DNA of 64,000 bases from Lutraria lutraria (Eukaryota > Mollusca > Bivalvia > Venerida > Mactridae). Below the pieces are notes generated by a model, which worked only from the letters and a program-made list of their open reading frames with translations, was not told the DNA's origin and made no database searches. The stretch is from assembly GCA_964023205.1 (NCBI GenBank), contig OZ026842.1, positions 37,835,501 through 37,899,500 on the forward strand, written 5' to 3'. Positions within the stretch are counted from its first letter, which is position 1; each line of letters begins with the position of its first letter. This document shows positions 1 to 15,000 of the stretch, piece by piece. The position numbers were made by a program, and so were the translations under genes.

Positions 1-3000
1 TTACTGGAACGATTAAAGAATTCTTTGAGTCTCTTATGAATGATTCAAGATTCATCATCGAATCTCAAGTAAGAAAAAAAACTGAACTTTTTATATATTG
101 TAGCTTGATATGATTAATTTCAGATCAGTTTCATAACACAAAAAATATATGATAAAGTTTGGTATTATTTTGCCAACATGGGAATGTCGGGCTCATCTCT
201 GTGATCGAATATGCTTCGGGGGCGGGGGCGGGGACGGGGGCGAGGACTCTTTAGTCAAGTCAAGTGGATTTGATATTTGACTAGTTATTGTTTGCGCCTG
301 ATCACTGTAAGTTTGAATCCCGTCTGGAAACAAATTTTACATATGAGGGAGCTATATATATATCCAGCTAGCATGCGGAGGATCGGTAACTCTACCTAGG
401 TGTCTTCTTCTATCGTTAAAGCTTGAAAAGGCAACAATTAATATGAACCTGTCTGTTGTGGTGGCGTTAAACCCCAGACAAACAAACAACAACAGCCAAT
501 GATGGTGTTTATGTTCTCACCTATAGCAATAATGACACCGTTTATTTCTACTGATGGGTGTTCAGTCGAATCATAACAGCCTAGAAATATATTCTCCTGT
601 TTGAGCATTCTCATACAAAAAAAAAATACAAAAATAATTTGTGCAAACACATATCATAAATTTATCTCACCATCTAACTATGTAACATTGTATTGTACAA
701 TATTATTGTTTAAACTAATAAACTTCAAAATCTTCGCGCGACAACCGGCCACATTATCCGGTGTGCGGTTGCAGCCAGTGACGTAATGGCTGTTCTATTA
801 ATAGCTATCGATTTCCACTCCGGTGAATACTGTTCAGACGATAAAAATGTATCCACAATTATTATTCTCACCTGTACAATTCATACGTAGTATAGAGTGA
901 AACAGTGAACAGTGAAAATATGTGTGTTTGTTGAAATTGTTGATTAATAATGTTTATCAGATGGGGGAATTATTATTCAAAATGGATTATGTTCGTGTTA
1001 CTGTACGGCCTAGTCGTTATGTTCGTGCAAAAAGTACGGTACAATTTTCATTTATTATCAATGTTCGCTTGTTTGAGTGATTAAAACATGACTAACTGTT
1101 AATGTTGTTAATATGGCGAACGGATAAACGTTTAAATATCTGTGTCAAATTGCACATGATGGTATAATGGTAAATTCTACAATGAAACAAATTTGCTAGA
1201 ATCTATCACTAAGTTTTGCTAGGCTGTTGGACAGAATTATTTTTAGGCAAAAATCTAACTTATATACTACATGTAATAACATACATACATCATGTATTAT
1301 ACATGTTCTATACTACACGTAAAACATACAGACACTATGTATTTATAATATATACACTGTACGTAAAAACAAACTAACATCGTGTATTATTATACTATAG
1401 TACACGAAAAAACGTACAGACACCATGTGTACTATACGTAATGTTTCACCTTCATAAAGTATTATACAGGTAGATCTGTATACATATACTCATCGTGTAA
1501 ATAGTTTAAAACATGTTCCATTTTATTTCAATAATGATAAAGTATAGATAAAGATTAAACATCAGGCACACAGTATTTAACATGCTTTTATTACCTTGTA
1601 TATAATAATATTCTAAAAAAAATTATTGGACAAATATAAAAAAGACAAATATGCATGTATACCATTACCACTATCAGCACGTATCAGATAGGGGTTTTCT
1701 TGTGGAAGGGGCTGAAGATGATTCGGTCTGAACGTAAATAAAATCAACTAGTAATCAATTGATGGTATTCAAATTGGTAGCTGCATATGAACACTACTTA
1801 CCAGTTATATAGTTAGAAACATCTGAAAGCATTATTGTTATCTGTTATTCTATTTAGACTATGGGGCACCAATACCCCCCCTCCCCCCCCCCCCGGAGGC
1901 ATTTTTCTACAGTATGTTTTTCTGAAAGTGTATGAAAAGACCTACCAAATCCCAGTGTCTACCATCTGGATGTTGGGGCTTTACTCCGTTACCGCCATTT
2001 TGGGGCGTTACCATAATTGAAATTTTAAAGTTAACACAATACCGCAAAGAGATCAAGATAATTTGTGTTAAAGGCTTTGAAATTATGATTATAAGCACAG
2101 AGAATGTAAACAAGAGTGTAGAAATGTTAAACTCATCATCAAATGCGGTATAATTTACGTTACCAATATTATATCACTGAAATAAGGTCACATATACTCT
2201 AAAATATTCGATTATCATCATATACTTACTGTTTCTGGATCAAGCAGAACACTATCTAATGAGTAAATAGTACTCAATTGTATTATATGTTGACAAGGTG
2301 AAAAAAAGGTCACAATAATGCAGAAAATATGTGTATATTATTAACCGCATGCGTTACCAAAATATAACTATGAACATAAGTGCATGTATAACTAAACCTT
2401 GACATTTTTTGCATCAGACATTATAAAATCTAAAGTGGCATTTAGGCTTAAATTCAAAAAAAAACATTTCATTATAAAATTTTCATATCAATCAATAAAA
2501 TCAAAGCATTCAATTGTCAATAAATAAATAATTTCATTAATCAAATAAATATTTGATTTAGTCTATCAATTTCATAGTAATTTATAGATATGTTTCTTTT
2601 TTCAATGATTATGCAATTGTAACCTGTGACCTAGCAGTGGCCATGAAATCGTACTCATTGGTTTGGCAGTATCCGGAACAAATTAACTAATGTCATAGTG
2701 AGAACGGGTGTATTTCACACATGTATGCTCCATCTTCGATACATCTAGGTAAAGTAATGAACGACAGTGGTCTCGTGGAACTTAAAATTCCGGAATTGTG
2801 CCAGTGGTTCTCTTGACAAAGTGACGTCTGGGAAACACTAAAACCATGCTCTTTGGGAGCACAAGCCCTTATCGAATGGTCAATTACTCCGGCCAAGATT
2901 TGAAGAAACACAACCTTTCACACAGAGTATTTCAGCATAATATAACAACTCAGATACGAGCAGAACGTAACGCATTTGGCCTGCTTATGCTCCTGTCAGT

Positions 3001-6000
3001 TCAACATGACATAGACCTGAAGCTTACCTAGTCATTTCTTCTAGGTCGAGTGCCTTATATTGAATCACCAACAGAACCAACAACTAGCCATTCTGCAGAA
3101 GGCGCATCCTATGTTGTTAATGGTAACGCCTAATTGGGTAACGGCAGAGTCTTATAGCAGTTCGGGACACATTCGAGCAAGTAGCTGAGGCGATTTCTTA
3201 TCAGTTGCCTAAAACGTCTCGTGTAGACTTTATATCAGACATTTACAACAAACAGTCTATTAAATCAGATGAGTGCCGATGATGTTTGGCTGCTCCAACG
3301 TTCTTGCTCTCAGGTATAAAAAACAATAACTCCATGAAATCGGATGGGCTTCATATCTAATGACGACAATAAGACACAGTCAATAAAGCTAATCTTTGAG
3401 CAGTCTTATAGAGATGGCGTCACACTAACTGAAATTCAAAGCACTGAGATTACAGTCTGGGGCAAAGTTTAAATGTGTTAGACAAAACCATCGTTAAACC
3501 ATTAAAAGGCCTGTGTTATCATCATTTTGAATTAAAATTTGAATGTCAAGTATGTATAGTCTATACAGATGCACATCATTTGACCAATTAACCACAATTA
3601 CCAAGGAAAAGCTATCATGTGTCAATACGCAATCTCACTAATCTCAGAGACAATATAGTGTTCCAGCGCTACTTCACTGAATGAAACTATTTTCAATATA
3701 AAGTAAATTTCGTTACCTCAACAGTTAATGATGAAACGGAGGAAAAAAACAGAATCCTGCATATACATGTACCTCCAACTTTTATCAAAACTGCAAAGTC
3801 TGCAATGTATACTTATACTATTTTTCAAAGTGGATGTATATGCGTCAAGTAATTGTAATTAGAAAAAGTAATGTATAGCTATAGGAGCTTTGCTCCTATA
3901 AATGAAGATTACATGACAATATTAGCCAATTTACCACGCATGTTTGTTCGGATGAACTTTACAGTGCCATTGAGACATTTGTATGTGTGTTGTTTAGTCA
4001 TTAAAAATACGACATCAAACTGAGGTATAACAAGTATCAAAGCCATGGTTGTGTTCTGAACGCTTTAAGTGGTATGGACATGAGCTTACTCACTCCCTGC
4101 AGATCCCGTCTCGTATGTTCAATGTGTTACGGATAGTTATAAGGTGTATATTTGGACCCATGCAAAGAGGGCAATCTTGATATTCTAAAAGTGGATGAAA
4201 GTGGTTGGAAATTCGGTCCTGACAACATGCTGGAATACAACTGGTACGAGGATAACATTGTGTCAAAGGCTAGCGACGCAGAAGACACTGATGATAAAAA
4301 CGACATTGAGCTCATTGGTATGGTCGGTGCTGTCTATGAAACAGAAAAGTGATGAGGATTTGTGAAATTCGTGAAAGTTTGCCATCAGAACAACAAAAAT
4401 ACCTTGATGACAATATGTACTGCTAATGAAATCTGACATAACATACAATATTGCACTTAAGTATATATACATAAATTAGCATGTAACAAATGGTAACGTA
4501 AATGACACACACATGTTTATTGCACTGTCGCTGTTGTTGTAAATTTGATTGTTTCATAGATAAATATTCTTAGAATACAATCGATGATGATTTTATAACA
4601 GTTTCATAGAAATGTTGTTACTCGTTTATGAATAATTTCAAACGTAACACGAATAAAACCATGTAACGTAAAACACAATCAGTGATGAATTAAAAAAGTT
4701 GGAATGTTAATTTACATGTACGTATTGCCAGTAATCAAGTATAAACATTTTGTATATCAAATCAATGTTTAATGCATTGTAAAGCGTGTTAAGCACTTAT
4801 CGTGATAAAGGTAACGTTATGTAACGTAAACTACTATTATCACAGTCAAACTTTACAACATTTGTAACTAGAAATGTTTTCCAGTTATGGGTATTGATGA
4901 ATGCATCATGATTACCTATCACTGTATACCTATTTGATCATAACATGTGATCACAGTAATATAAATGATTTCCATGTAACACATATACTTTTATATGTAA
5001 CGTATTTTACGTAAAATGAAGACATAAACGAGCATTCAATGAAAGAAAAACATGAACATGTGGTAGTATTTGCCTAATATGAATAAAAACATTGTTTACG
5101 ACTGCTTTTGTATTAATTTAACATATACAACTGTCATTCCCTTGTCATTTTGGGGTAACGCAGGGTAACGTAAATTACAGAGCATATATAGTGCAATAAA
5201 GTGAAAAACATGCATTTGATCGATAAGTAAAGCCGCTGCTAACTTATTATGGTCAAAGGAATTGTTCAAATTGATGAATTATTGAAAATATCTAGAATTA
5301 GACTTCTAACAAAATAAAATTATTGTCAAACGTTTTTTTCGGTAACGGTAATTAGCATGCTGTAGTTCACAAACGCCCCAACGCCCAGATTGTAGACACT
5401 TGAAAAATGATCAGCAGGCATTGAGCTTTCAAAAAAATGGTGTCTACAAAAATGCCTCCGGGGGGGGAGGGTTTCGCCCAGTAGCCCATAGCCTAATTCT
5501 ATATAATCCTAGTTCATGTATGAACACATAACTCTCAGTAAAACAGTAAATATACGAACCATACAGCAAATAAGTGAATACTTTTATAAATCTTACAAAT
5601 ACGATACAGATCATGTAGCATACATTAGATGTAGTGCAGACAAAGCTATTTTTGGATTCGTAAACTTAACAGTTACTCTTGTATGCCTTCCAGAGGTTCA
5701 ACGAATGAATGATGTTCCGTTCATATATTGAAGTGTGCGGGGTTATTTGATACAATTATAGATAAATAGTATGAGCAGAGTTTAGAAAATACCAAATGCA
5801 CTGACATCCAGTTTTCAAAAAAATAAAATTATTAATTTGAACAATAGTTCCTTTTAGACCATCCACTATAGATATGACATCATATTACAAGCATCCTATA
5901 AACAATACCATTATTATATGATTATGATCAAATGTTTTGCCAACTTGTTCTAACCTCTGTACGTATCTTTGGTTTTCAGGCGGAAACAGTAGACCGTTAT

Positions 6001-9000
6001 ACGTCAATGATCAACGACAGAATTAAACCTAAACTTGACAAATATTTTATGGATATTCCCACGAGTAAACTTGAGTAAGTCTGAATATATTATTTGAACA
6101 TTATTCAATATAACAGTAGGTTAATAGGCTCGGCAAACTATACTTTAATTCTGAATGCGGAATATTGTACCATTGTCCCATATTTTGCGTAAGAAAGATT
6201 TCACGATTATCTCTGAGTCCATATCGTTAGAGTATTAACCAAGGCGCTTGTTTGGCTAACAGATAAGAAAATTATCCAATATACATACCTTATTTTCGGA
6301 AACTGAACGAAAGTTCAGCTTTACATAAGCGCGCATGATTCTTTGATACGGACCAAAGTACATGAAACATTGTCATACATTTTTCTGCATCCACCATGCC
6401 GTTGATAAATTTATTCCCGTTCCATGCTTCAGTGCAAGTCTATGTGAGTTCAGTTTCCACGAGTACTTTCAGTACTATGAATTGATCATGCAGTCCTATA
6501 CGTGGTCTATATTTGCTTGCCTAACGGAAGCTGTAGGACTGGGTCCAGCCCTTTTGTGTGTATACGGGTGAAATAATATTGACATGAAATCCTTTTCAGA
6601 GTAAGGAAAATGCCATACGATGGACCTGGTGGATCTTATTCTTCTGGTTCTCCTAATGGTGAGCGCCCAGGAGTGTTTTATGTCAATGTGATGAGACCAG
6701 AAAACAAGTAAGAGTCTTCAGACTATCTAATGGTAACATTATGCCATCCTTTATGTAATTTTATTCTAACCTTTTCTAAGTCGTAAAATAATATTTGTAT
6801 ATGGTTACCATAACTTTCCCCGCGACCCTAGACATTTCATTAGACCCAAGGAACGGCACATCGACTTTCTCATTTTTACCTTACCACAAGTTTTCAAGAA
6901 CAAATAAGCTCTGACCTACCTAGAAGTATCTACCCTATTTTAATCATGTAACCGGAAACAAACAATTTTAGGTCCTTCATTTACATATAAGTATAATCTC
7001 GCAATTTAGTTTCACTTTCTCGTGACCCCCTTATAATGGTCTCAATGCAGTTGAACTTATCTTATTCGAACTTGTTCGGAATGACAAAAAGAAAAAGAGT
7101 AAAATGCTTTCATAAATTCATACTCATTTGACCGTTATTCACTAGATATTTTACAAAACGTGTCAGTAATTTATTTGACATGATTTGTACACGTTATCAG
7201 AAAAGTGTTCATTCGACTGTCCGATATAAATGTAATGGATTTTGTCGATGATTTAGCGCAAGTTTAGTTCGTTCATACGAAAATTAATAAATACATGTAA
7301 CAATGACATCTTCAGTTCTATTTAAGTGACCCAGGTTAAAGACAATCGACTCCGGCAAACTTCGGGAGCATTCGTGATAAAAATCAGTAGACTTCCTTTT
7401 TTGTTTGTTTACGAAATAAATTATATCTAAGGCTCGTCAAATTTCGGACGACTGAATCAAGTGATGCTTAGACGATGCAAATAATTATTTGCCATTTAAA
7501 GGGCCGTCAGATATAGCTTCACACACTTTGATACTGTGTCACGTTTATAGACACCATGCTACGTTTATTTCTGGAGTTTAGATATTTAGGCCATCCCTAA
7601 TTATTTCTTGTTAATCTTATAGTCCTACTTACGGTATGATGGCTTTGGCTCTTCACGAGACTGACCCTGGCCATCATCTACAGGTTTGTGAATATATTCA
7701 TTTAATTTAGAAATAGATACCTGAATAGAAATAATATGATTTGCGTGCTTTGCGTAGATAAACAAACAAATAGATACATGTAATGTAATAAATAATAATT
7801 AAATGTAAAACTAGAAATCAAGAATGCGTCTACAATATAAACCATTTTCATTTAAAGGAAACATTGATCCTCTTAGGAATGACTTTGATCACACATGGGC
7901 TGCATAAATGTACTGTGTATTTATTTAGCAAATACTTCTCCTGCGAGTTTACCCAGCACAAACTCTTAAGATTCTGACCAAGTTAAACATCATTAATTTT
8001 ATAGAACAGACGACCATGATTCGTTCTTTCTTTAAAAATAATAATTTGATTATCACATTGATAAACATCATCTCATTGTGAACAACATTTCTGATGCCTT
8101 TTTTGTATTTATTCTTTGTATACGTTTATTTTTTATATTGATTTGTGTTTCAGGATATCTACGCCCAAGCATTAAAAGGCGCTCCAATATTTCTGAAGAC
8201 TCAAGATTACACAAAATATTTCTCTGCGCCCTACCATTTTCCATTTTACACATCCTTTACAGAGGTAAGTCTGTCAGACGGATTGTGTGTAGTGTTTGTT
8301 AACTCTAATAATTCATTGTATTAGTCACCAATGCTCTCAGACGTTTATTTGGGTCCTCTCCAACGTAAGCTTTGGAGGGTGCATCTTGCAGAGGGGTCCA
8401 CAGTCGTGGTCCAGTAGTTATTGTACTGAATTTCTAACCCGACGGTCTTGGTACGAATCCCATGTCGATTTCCTCGATATGTAGAAAAGTGTACTCCGTG
8501 CGGAAGGATATGTACATGTTAGAATACAGACCTAGTAATTAATATGTGTGCAAATACCATAACAACTCGTGAACTCTAGTCTATGATAGACAGTGATAAT
8601 ATAGTAATGTCTCATAATACTATTTATTATGAATTGTACTGCTATAAGGCGGTGTTGCCATGTATACATGTTGGTATAATGTGGATGTAAAGACTTCATC
8701 GCAGAACATGTACAGTTAACGTCCTGAAACTATAGTTAAACCCTTCCTCAAAATCGATCAGTTGAAACTTACTCAACCTTGTTCAAGCCTATTTGAAATT
8801 TAGCCAAACAATTTAAACCTATATTTGAAACTTATTCTTACTTGTTTAAACCTATTTGGAACTTACTCAAACTTGTTCAGACCTATATTTGAAACTTATT
8901 CACACTTGTTTTAATGTTTATTTGAAACTTATTAATACTTGTGCAAACCTATATTTGAAACTTACCCAAAATTGTTCAAACTTATACATTTTGCATTTGA

Positions 9001-12000
9001 AACTAAATCATACTTGTTCAAACCTATTCGAAGCTTTCTAAAACTCAATGAACTTGTTCAAAACTTCCTTTAACTTCCTTAAATTTGTTCAAAACTCGTC
9101 TATTACAGGGATGGGCATTGTATTCCGAGTCGCTAGGAGAGAAAGATGAACTCGACATTTATAAAGATGATTATGAACTGTAAGTGAGAAAACATTGAAA
9201 AAAAGATTTAGAGGAAGCGAAGATTTTTAGAGATTGCCAATTGGCCCTGATAATTTTGTTTCTCGATGTTTCCTAGTTATTTGAGGATAAACACATTTGA
9301 TGGTTTAATACTGATGTAATTATTTATTAATTTAACATTTTATTCTTTTATTTCCAAGCACATAACTCAATAAACTGTGTCTATGATTTATATTTCAGAA
9401 TGGGTCGGTATGGTGCAGAAATATTCAGAGCTTGTCGTCTTGTCGTTGACACGGGTCTCCATTACTTTAAGTATGTATTTCAAGGGAAGTAACTCTAAAT
9501 ACTAAAGTCACGTGATTATCATGATTCTATTTTTCTTTATGATTTTTGTGATGATAAATTGTATTGTTTTATGATTTTTGTGTGTATTTCTTAATCTCGT
9601 GTGATATTATGTTTTGAATTTGTTGTAATGACGAAACTGTTAAAAGTCAAATCGGCGAGACAATGCTTTTTTGCCTTTTGTTCCGTTAAAACATGAGAAG
9701 ATAGTTTATAGTGTTTGCTTTTGCCCTAGTTTGAATATCAACTAATAAATACATTTGTATATCACTTTTATGACTGACACTGTAAAATCAATCTATTTCA
9801 AAGTATGTCAAGAGAGGATGCCATTGAGTACATGCTCAATTACACATCATTTCCCCGACCCTCTATTGAAATAGAGATCGATAGATACATTACATGGCCA
9901 GGCCAGGCAACAGCTTATAAAATCGGAGAATTAAAGATAAAACAGTTACGACGTCATGCAAGAAGTACTTTAGGTAAGAAAGATATTGTTGCCATGAGCA
10001 TGTTTTGAAGAAAAGTTGTAGTCAAGTAATATGTCATGTTATAACCAATCAGAACGTTATATAGCTTCGATGTTTGTGTCCAAATTAATACTTGAGCAAG
10101 AACACCTTAATGCGAGTGAACATTACTTTGTTTTAAAAATTGTTTGTCGTTATAAATTATAAAGAATAGATACACATCTACTCATCATATGTGAAGGAAT
10201 GCATTCAATTTTATATGTAAAAGTCTTATTTCACATATCTTTTGGATCGAATAGCGATGTAATACATTATTCTACTTTAGATATGTGTCAATTTCGTTGA
10301 ACACGCTTTTTTGTCGTAAAGCGAATTATGATTCGAACACACTGTACCTAATAATGTTGTTTATGGTTTCAGGGGATAAGTTTGATATAAGAAAGTTTCA
10401 TTCAGTTATATTGAACAGTGGAGCTGTACCGTTAAAGATAATGGAACGGAGGATAAATGAATGGATAGATCAAGAAAAGGGTAAGGTTATAAAAGTCAAA
10501 TATATGCATACACATTATAACCTTTTCCATGTGGTTAACTTTTTCAATGACTTACTGGTGAATATCCAATGAACGAAAAGGCCGATCAATGATATTTGGA
10601 TCTTTTAAAATAATTTGTCTTGCTGTGATTTGTGGAAAGGGTCACATAAAATGTAAGAATTATTTTCATACACTAACAACCTGTCACTTTATCTCAAGGA
10701 CAACAAAACCATAGACCAACCGTAACAGTTCATACAAATCATTCTCCATTGATCACACAAACAAACAGTCCACATGGACTTCAAATTGGGTCAAACCAAC
10801 AGATTTAACGAAAAATAGAACACCTCGAAAATACTATCAAACCTATTCACCATTGACAAAGATAAAATATGGTCTTTACTGACTGTTGAACTTTATATGA
10901 TGGTCATTTTGTTCTAAATGCCATATGACGCTTTTTAAAAAGAATGGTTTTTATTCAAGACGTTGCCTACATTCGGTTTGACATGTCACAGGTTTGACTG
11001 TCCACAATAATACTCAAGTTTCGTATTGTATCGCTTTACAAGGTCATGTCAGGGATTAATTGAATTACACTATGCTTCCATCAATCTTGTCATCGTTTAG
11101 AAAGTATTTGTTTAAAGTTTCGTTTATTAAACTTTATCACTGACCTTTTGTAATACTATATTAAATGTATTTTCAGACACCCTAGAGAAAATAATGAGTG
11201 AGTTCTGGGCGTGGAGAACAGAGATATCACCAGAGTTTGCTTCTACACTAAATATTTACAAATATAATGATAAACTGAATTCATACAAATATGAAAAATT
11301 TGAAACCGATCGAGTAAGTTAATATTAAAGTAACAAATTGCTGAATGTTATATAGATATATAAATCTTTATTTTTGTTGTGGTCGATTTAAAGCCATTTA
11401 ACACCAACATTGCAATAACGCAGCAGTTTGTGTTCACATTACGTTTGTATGCCAGGTTATGTTATCATTTTCAAATCGCAAGAATGTAACAATTTAAGTG
11501 TGAATTATGTGACTATGAAGCAACATGGCACAGATACTATAAAATCAGCCATATTATCCCGGGCAGAAAAGTGCATCACGTCCGTCTTGGTATCTTTTTT
11601 GTATTTGACGCCGGATTGCAACAATAGTTTGTACTGACAGGCAGTAAGCCAGTTTCCTGTTTCCTATATTTGTTCTTACCCGACTAATTTTTTCTTAGCG
11701 CGTATAAGCTAAATATTCCACATACTGTCACGGTCACTATTGGATAATATAAAGCGATAAATACAAAGTTATCACAAGCAACATGTGCCGCGTCTAGGAT
11801 TCAGACTCCGTACCGAATGAGTTACCACGTGAGTTAAAGGGGCTGGTTCATAATTAAACTGTAACATCAGGAATAGAAGTCTTATTAAACGTGTCGAATC
11901 ATTCTAATGATTGTTATGTGGTTAATTTTCAGATTGCTGTTCAAGGTTTCAGTTCTAGATTATCAAACATCAACAGAGAAACATTGGCCGGTAGTAAGAA

Positions 12001-15000
12001 AGTGTCGTTCGATATTCTGAAAAACGTATTTGATGTTTTCCTTGCCGGATATAAATGGAAAGAGTAAGTCTAAAGATGAGATAACTTACAGTTATCAATT
12101 ATCATTAATATCTAAACTCAGTTATTAAAGATACGCTTCGTATAAAAAATCGTCTTGTTAACCTAGACATTTGTGTATTATGTCATCGAATCATTATATC
12201 GCATCTAAGAAACATTCGAAGAGAGAGAGGGAGAGATTAATTAAAGACTTTTGATATCTTGAAAGAAATACAACATGTAGCTACAGAAGCAACAAAACTA
12301 ACTCTATTGACATTGTTTTACCCTGTATATAAGTAAAGATGTAATAAACTAGTAGATATATATGTTCTATGAATCATTCGTGTTCCAGTTACCAGTCATT
12401 GAATCCAATCAATTTCCTTGAGGGTTGGTTTGTCGGCTTTGATCTGTTTGTGTCGGGTAACACATTTGACACACAAGGAGACTTGGTAAATTATCTCAGA
12501 AGGGTTTCATTAGCCCCTAACCAGGTAACATTAACACTTTTACAATATGTGTGTGTCAGGATCTATTATAATACATAAGAGTTGTCTCACGGTGTATATA
12601 TATAGTAATATCTAGTACTACTATTTGGACTCTGGGGACAATTCGACGCAAATTTTTTTCTTTGATTTCAAAGGATGAAATAAAAATTGTATTTTTTTGT
12701 CTTTTTTCTTTTTTGCTTCAGTGTGATTTATTTCTAATGAATAAATATTCCTATTGAATAAATGCGTTTCTATTGAATAAATCATGAAACTGGAGATTCT
12801 GATTTATGTCTAGTTGGTTGTTTGTTTCATCGGATTTAACGCCATTTTCATATCGTGGTGGGCAGTCATCATAACCGGCTTCCCTGGATTTTATTTAAGC
12901 CTTAACCAGTACTAACCACATTCTATCCGCAAGCAACTGCCAAGCTACCCCACATAGTTCAGAGATAAGGACAATTTAACAAAGGATGTGATATCTTCTG
13001 TTAGTTAAATTTGTCACCGACAGTGTGAGCCTCGCCCGGGGTTCGAAGTCACAACCTCTTGATCAGTAGATCAACGTTCTAACCACTGAGCTAACCAGCC
13101 GGGCTGATTTATGTCTCAGTAATCAGTTGTTGCTTACTGTTGAATTAGTAGTAGGCAATGCATTCTAAGTCTGGTCATCATTATCAGAAGTATTTATTCT
13201 GATGATAGCAATTTACTTTGTGATTTCAGCTTGAAGAAATGATGAATTTATCTAGGATCGCTATAGAAAAGGGTCACGTTAGTAATAATGCATCAGTGGT
13301 AAGTAGAACTGGGTTCGTAATAGATTTTAGCTTTTCTTAATGCACGAGGGTGACGAATGACCTTGAGCCTGCTGTCAAATTAAACATAAAACATAATTAT
13401 GTATTTGACTTAGCAATTTCTAAAATAATCTCAATAGTATCATTCTAAAAATCTCTCCAAAAAAGCAAAGTCGATCGGATCAAAACGTGTTATTTCTGAT
13501 GCTTTTCAAACTGTCCTTATTTCCTGGTCCAGCCAACTGAAAATGTGTACACTGGTCTTGCACAAACTTATTTTTCACTCCATTTGTGTGTTTATAGTCG
13601 AGGATACCCGCACAAATTGATTCAATGGTGAAGGGTTCTGTTCTAGAATCAGAGCTTTATGCTCCGTTCAAGAAATCTTTAGGATTGTTTGAATCTCAAA
13701 GCTATAGGTAAGATACTTGAGTTATTCTTTTTTTGTTGCAGTTAATTTGAAATTTAAGAGAAATATTGTTAAAATGCCTAAAATGTTATTTATATATGTT
13801 CAATGTTCCAAACTATTGACAGTTTCAGTTACTGCCTATTACATTAGACCCGCCTCCGTGGTCGCTGACTTTAAATCATTGTAACATCTTACTGGTAGAG
13901 GGTCGTGGGTTCGAGCCCCGCTACCGACCACGTCTCTTTATGTGAGAAAGTAGGCAGTTGCTAATGGAGGATGGGAGTCTAGTACCTGTCCTTCCCAGGA
14001 AAGATGATTAGGTGAACTGCTCCTGTCTGCCTCATATGACTCTGACTGTTGAAAAGAGGTGTATAACTCGATATAAATAAACACAAAATCGAAACAAATT
14101 ATAACATTAACTCATTATAACAGCTCATTACATAGATGCTTCATTATTGCTTGCCGAAAGTACGAGGGCCTCATATTTACATTATGTAACTGTTAACTTA
14201 TATTATTCTCATCTGACAGAGATACACTGAATAACACGTTAATAAATGCAATCTCAAGCTTGCTGGAAAAGTTAAAGGAAGTAAAGAAATTTCTCCAAAA
14301 GGTAAGAATTTGTATCAATCCTTTTCCTTAGCGTGAGATACAATTATTATACCCCCGCAAAAGACGTTTGAGAGGGGGTATATTGGAGTCACTCTGTCGG
14401 TCGTTCGGTCCGTCCGCATAAAGTTTGTGGAGCGAAATACTTCCACATTTTTTTAAGCTATTGCAATGAAACTGAATATGTTATTACCATAAAGTGTAGA
14501 TGTGCAAGACACAATTTTCATGCCCAGCGATTCACTCATTGCAGAGTTTTGTCCCCCTAAACATAGCCGTATAGTGTACTATTGCGGGGGTAATAGTCAC
14601 CTCTGTGACAGCTCTAGTTACAACTACATTCTTAGAATGATGGGTTTTAAATGATGACACTGCTGCCTTCTTTCAGTTAATCGTCCTAACGTATTTAGTC
14701 GAAATTACTTTCTAATCTGTTTTTCAAATGATGCTAGTTCATACATGAGGCAATATACTACCACTAGATAATGTTTACTTTCTGGACAAGTATCTCTTCT
14801 AGTAATATTGTTAGTATCATTTAGCATTATAATTCTATTACAGGAATATATGCCTCATACAAGGACCGGGTTTGGAATTGGTACAATGGAGCACGGAAAA
14901 GAGAACTACCAAGCCTGCTTGTTTTTCCATACGTCCTTTAACATCTCACCTGAAGAAGTCCATCAAACAGGTTTAGACGAGGTAGCCAGGATAGAAAGAC

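Larger units (their letters stand above)
1..10480 (+). other. Gene 1 domain A exons
   Basis: Exons: 1-68 (first full codon at 3), 5980-6074, 6600-6707, 7623-7683, 8154-8264, 9109-9179, 9399-9470, 9804-9973, 10373-10480. Each is bounded by AG and GT, and phases agree across every junction. The 7623-7683 exon carries the HETDPGHHLQ motif, 6600-6707 the RPGVFYVNV motif, 9109-9179 GWALYSE, and 9804-9973 the [10 protein letters not shown] motif. The last exon ends in IDQEKG and splices in phase 1 straight into domain B at 11177. The first visible intron is about 5.9 kb because a transposon sits in it. Confidence 0.88.

Noticed and set aside
10285..10572. 95-codon open frame as an independent small gene
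   Set aside because: It is the domain A exon 10373-10480 read through into both flanking introns.
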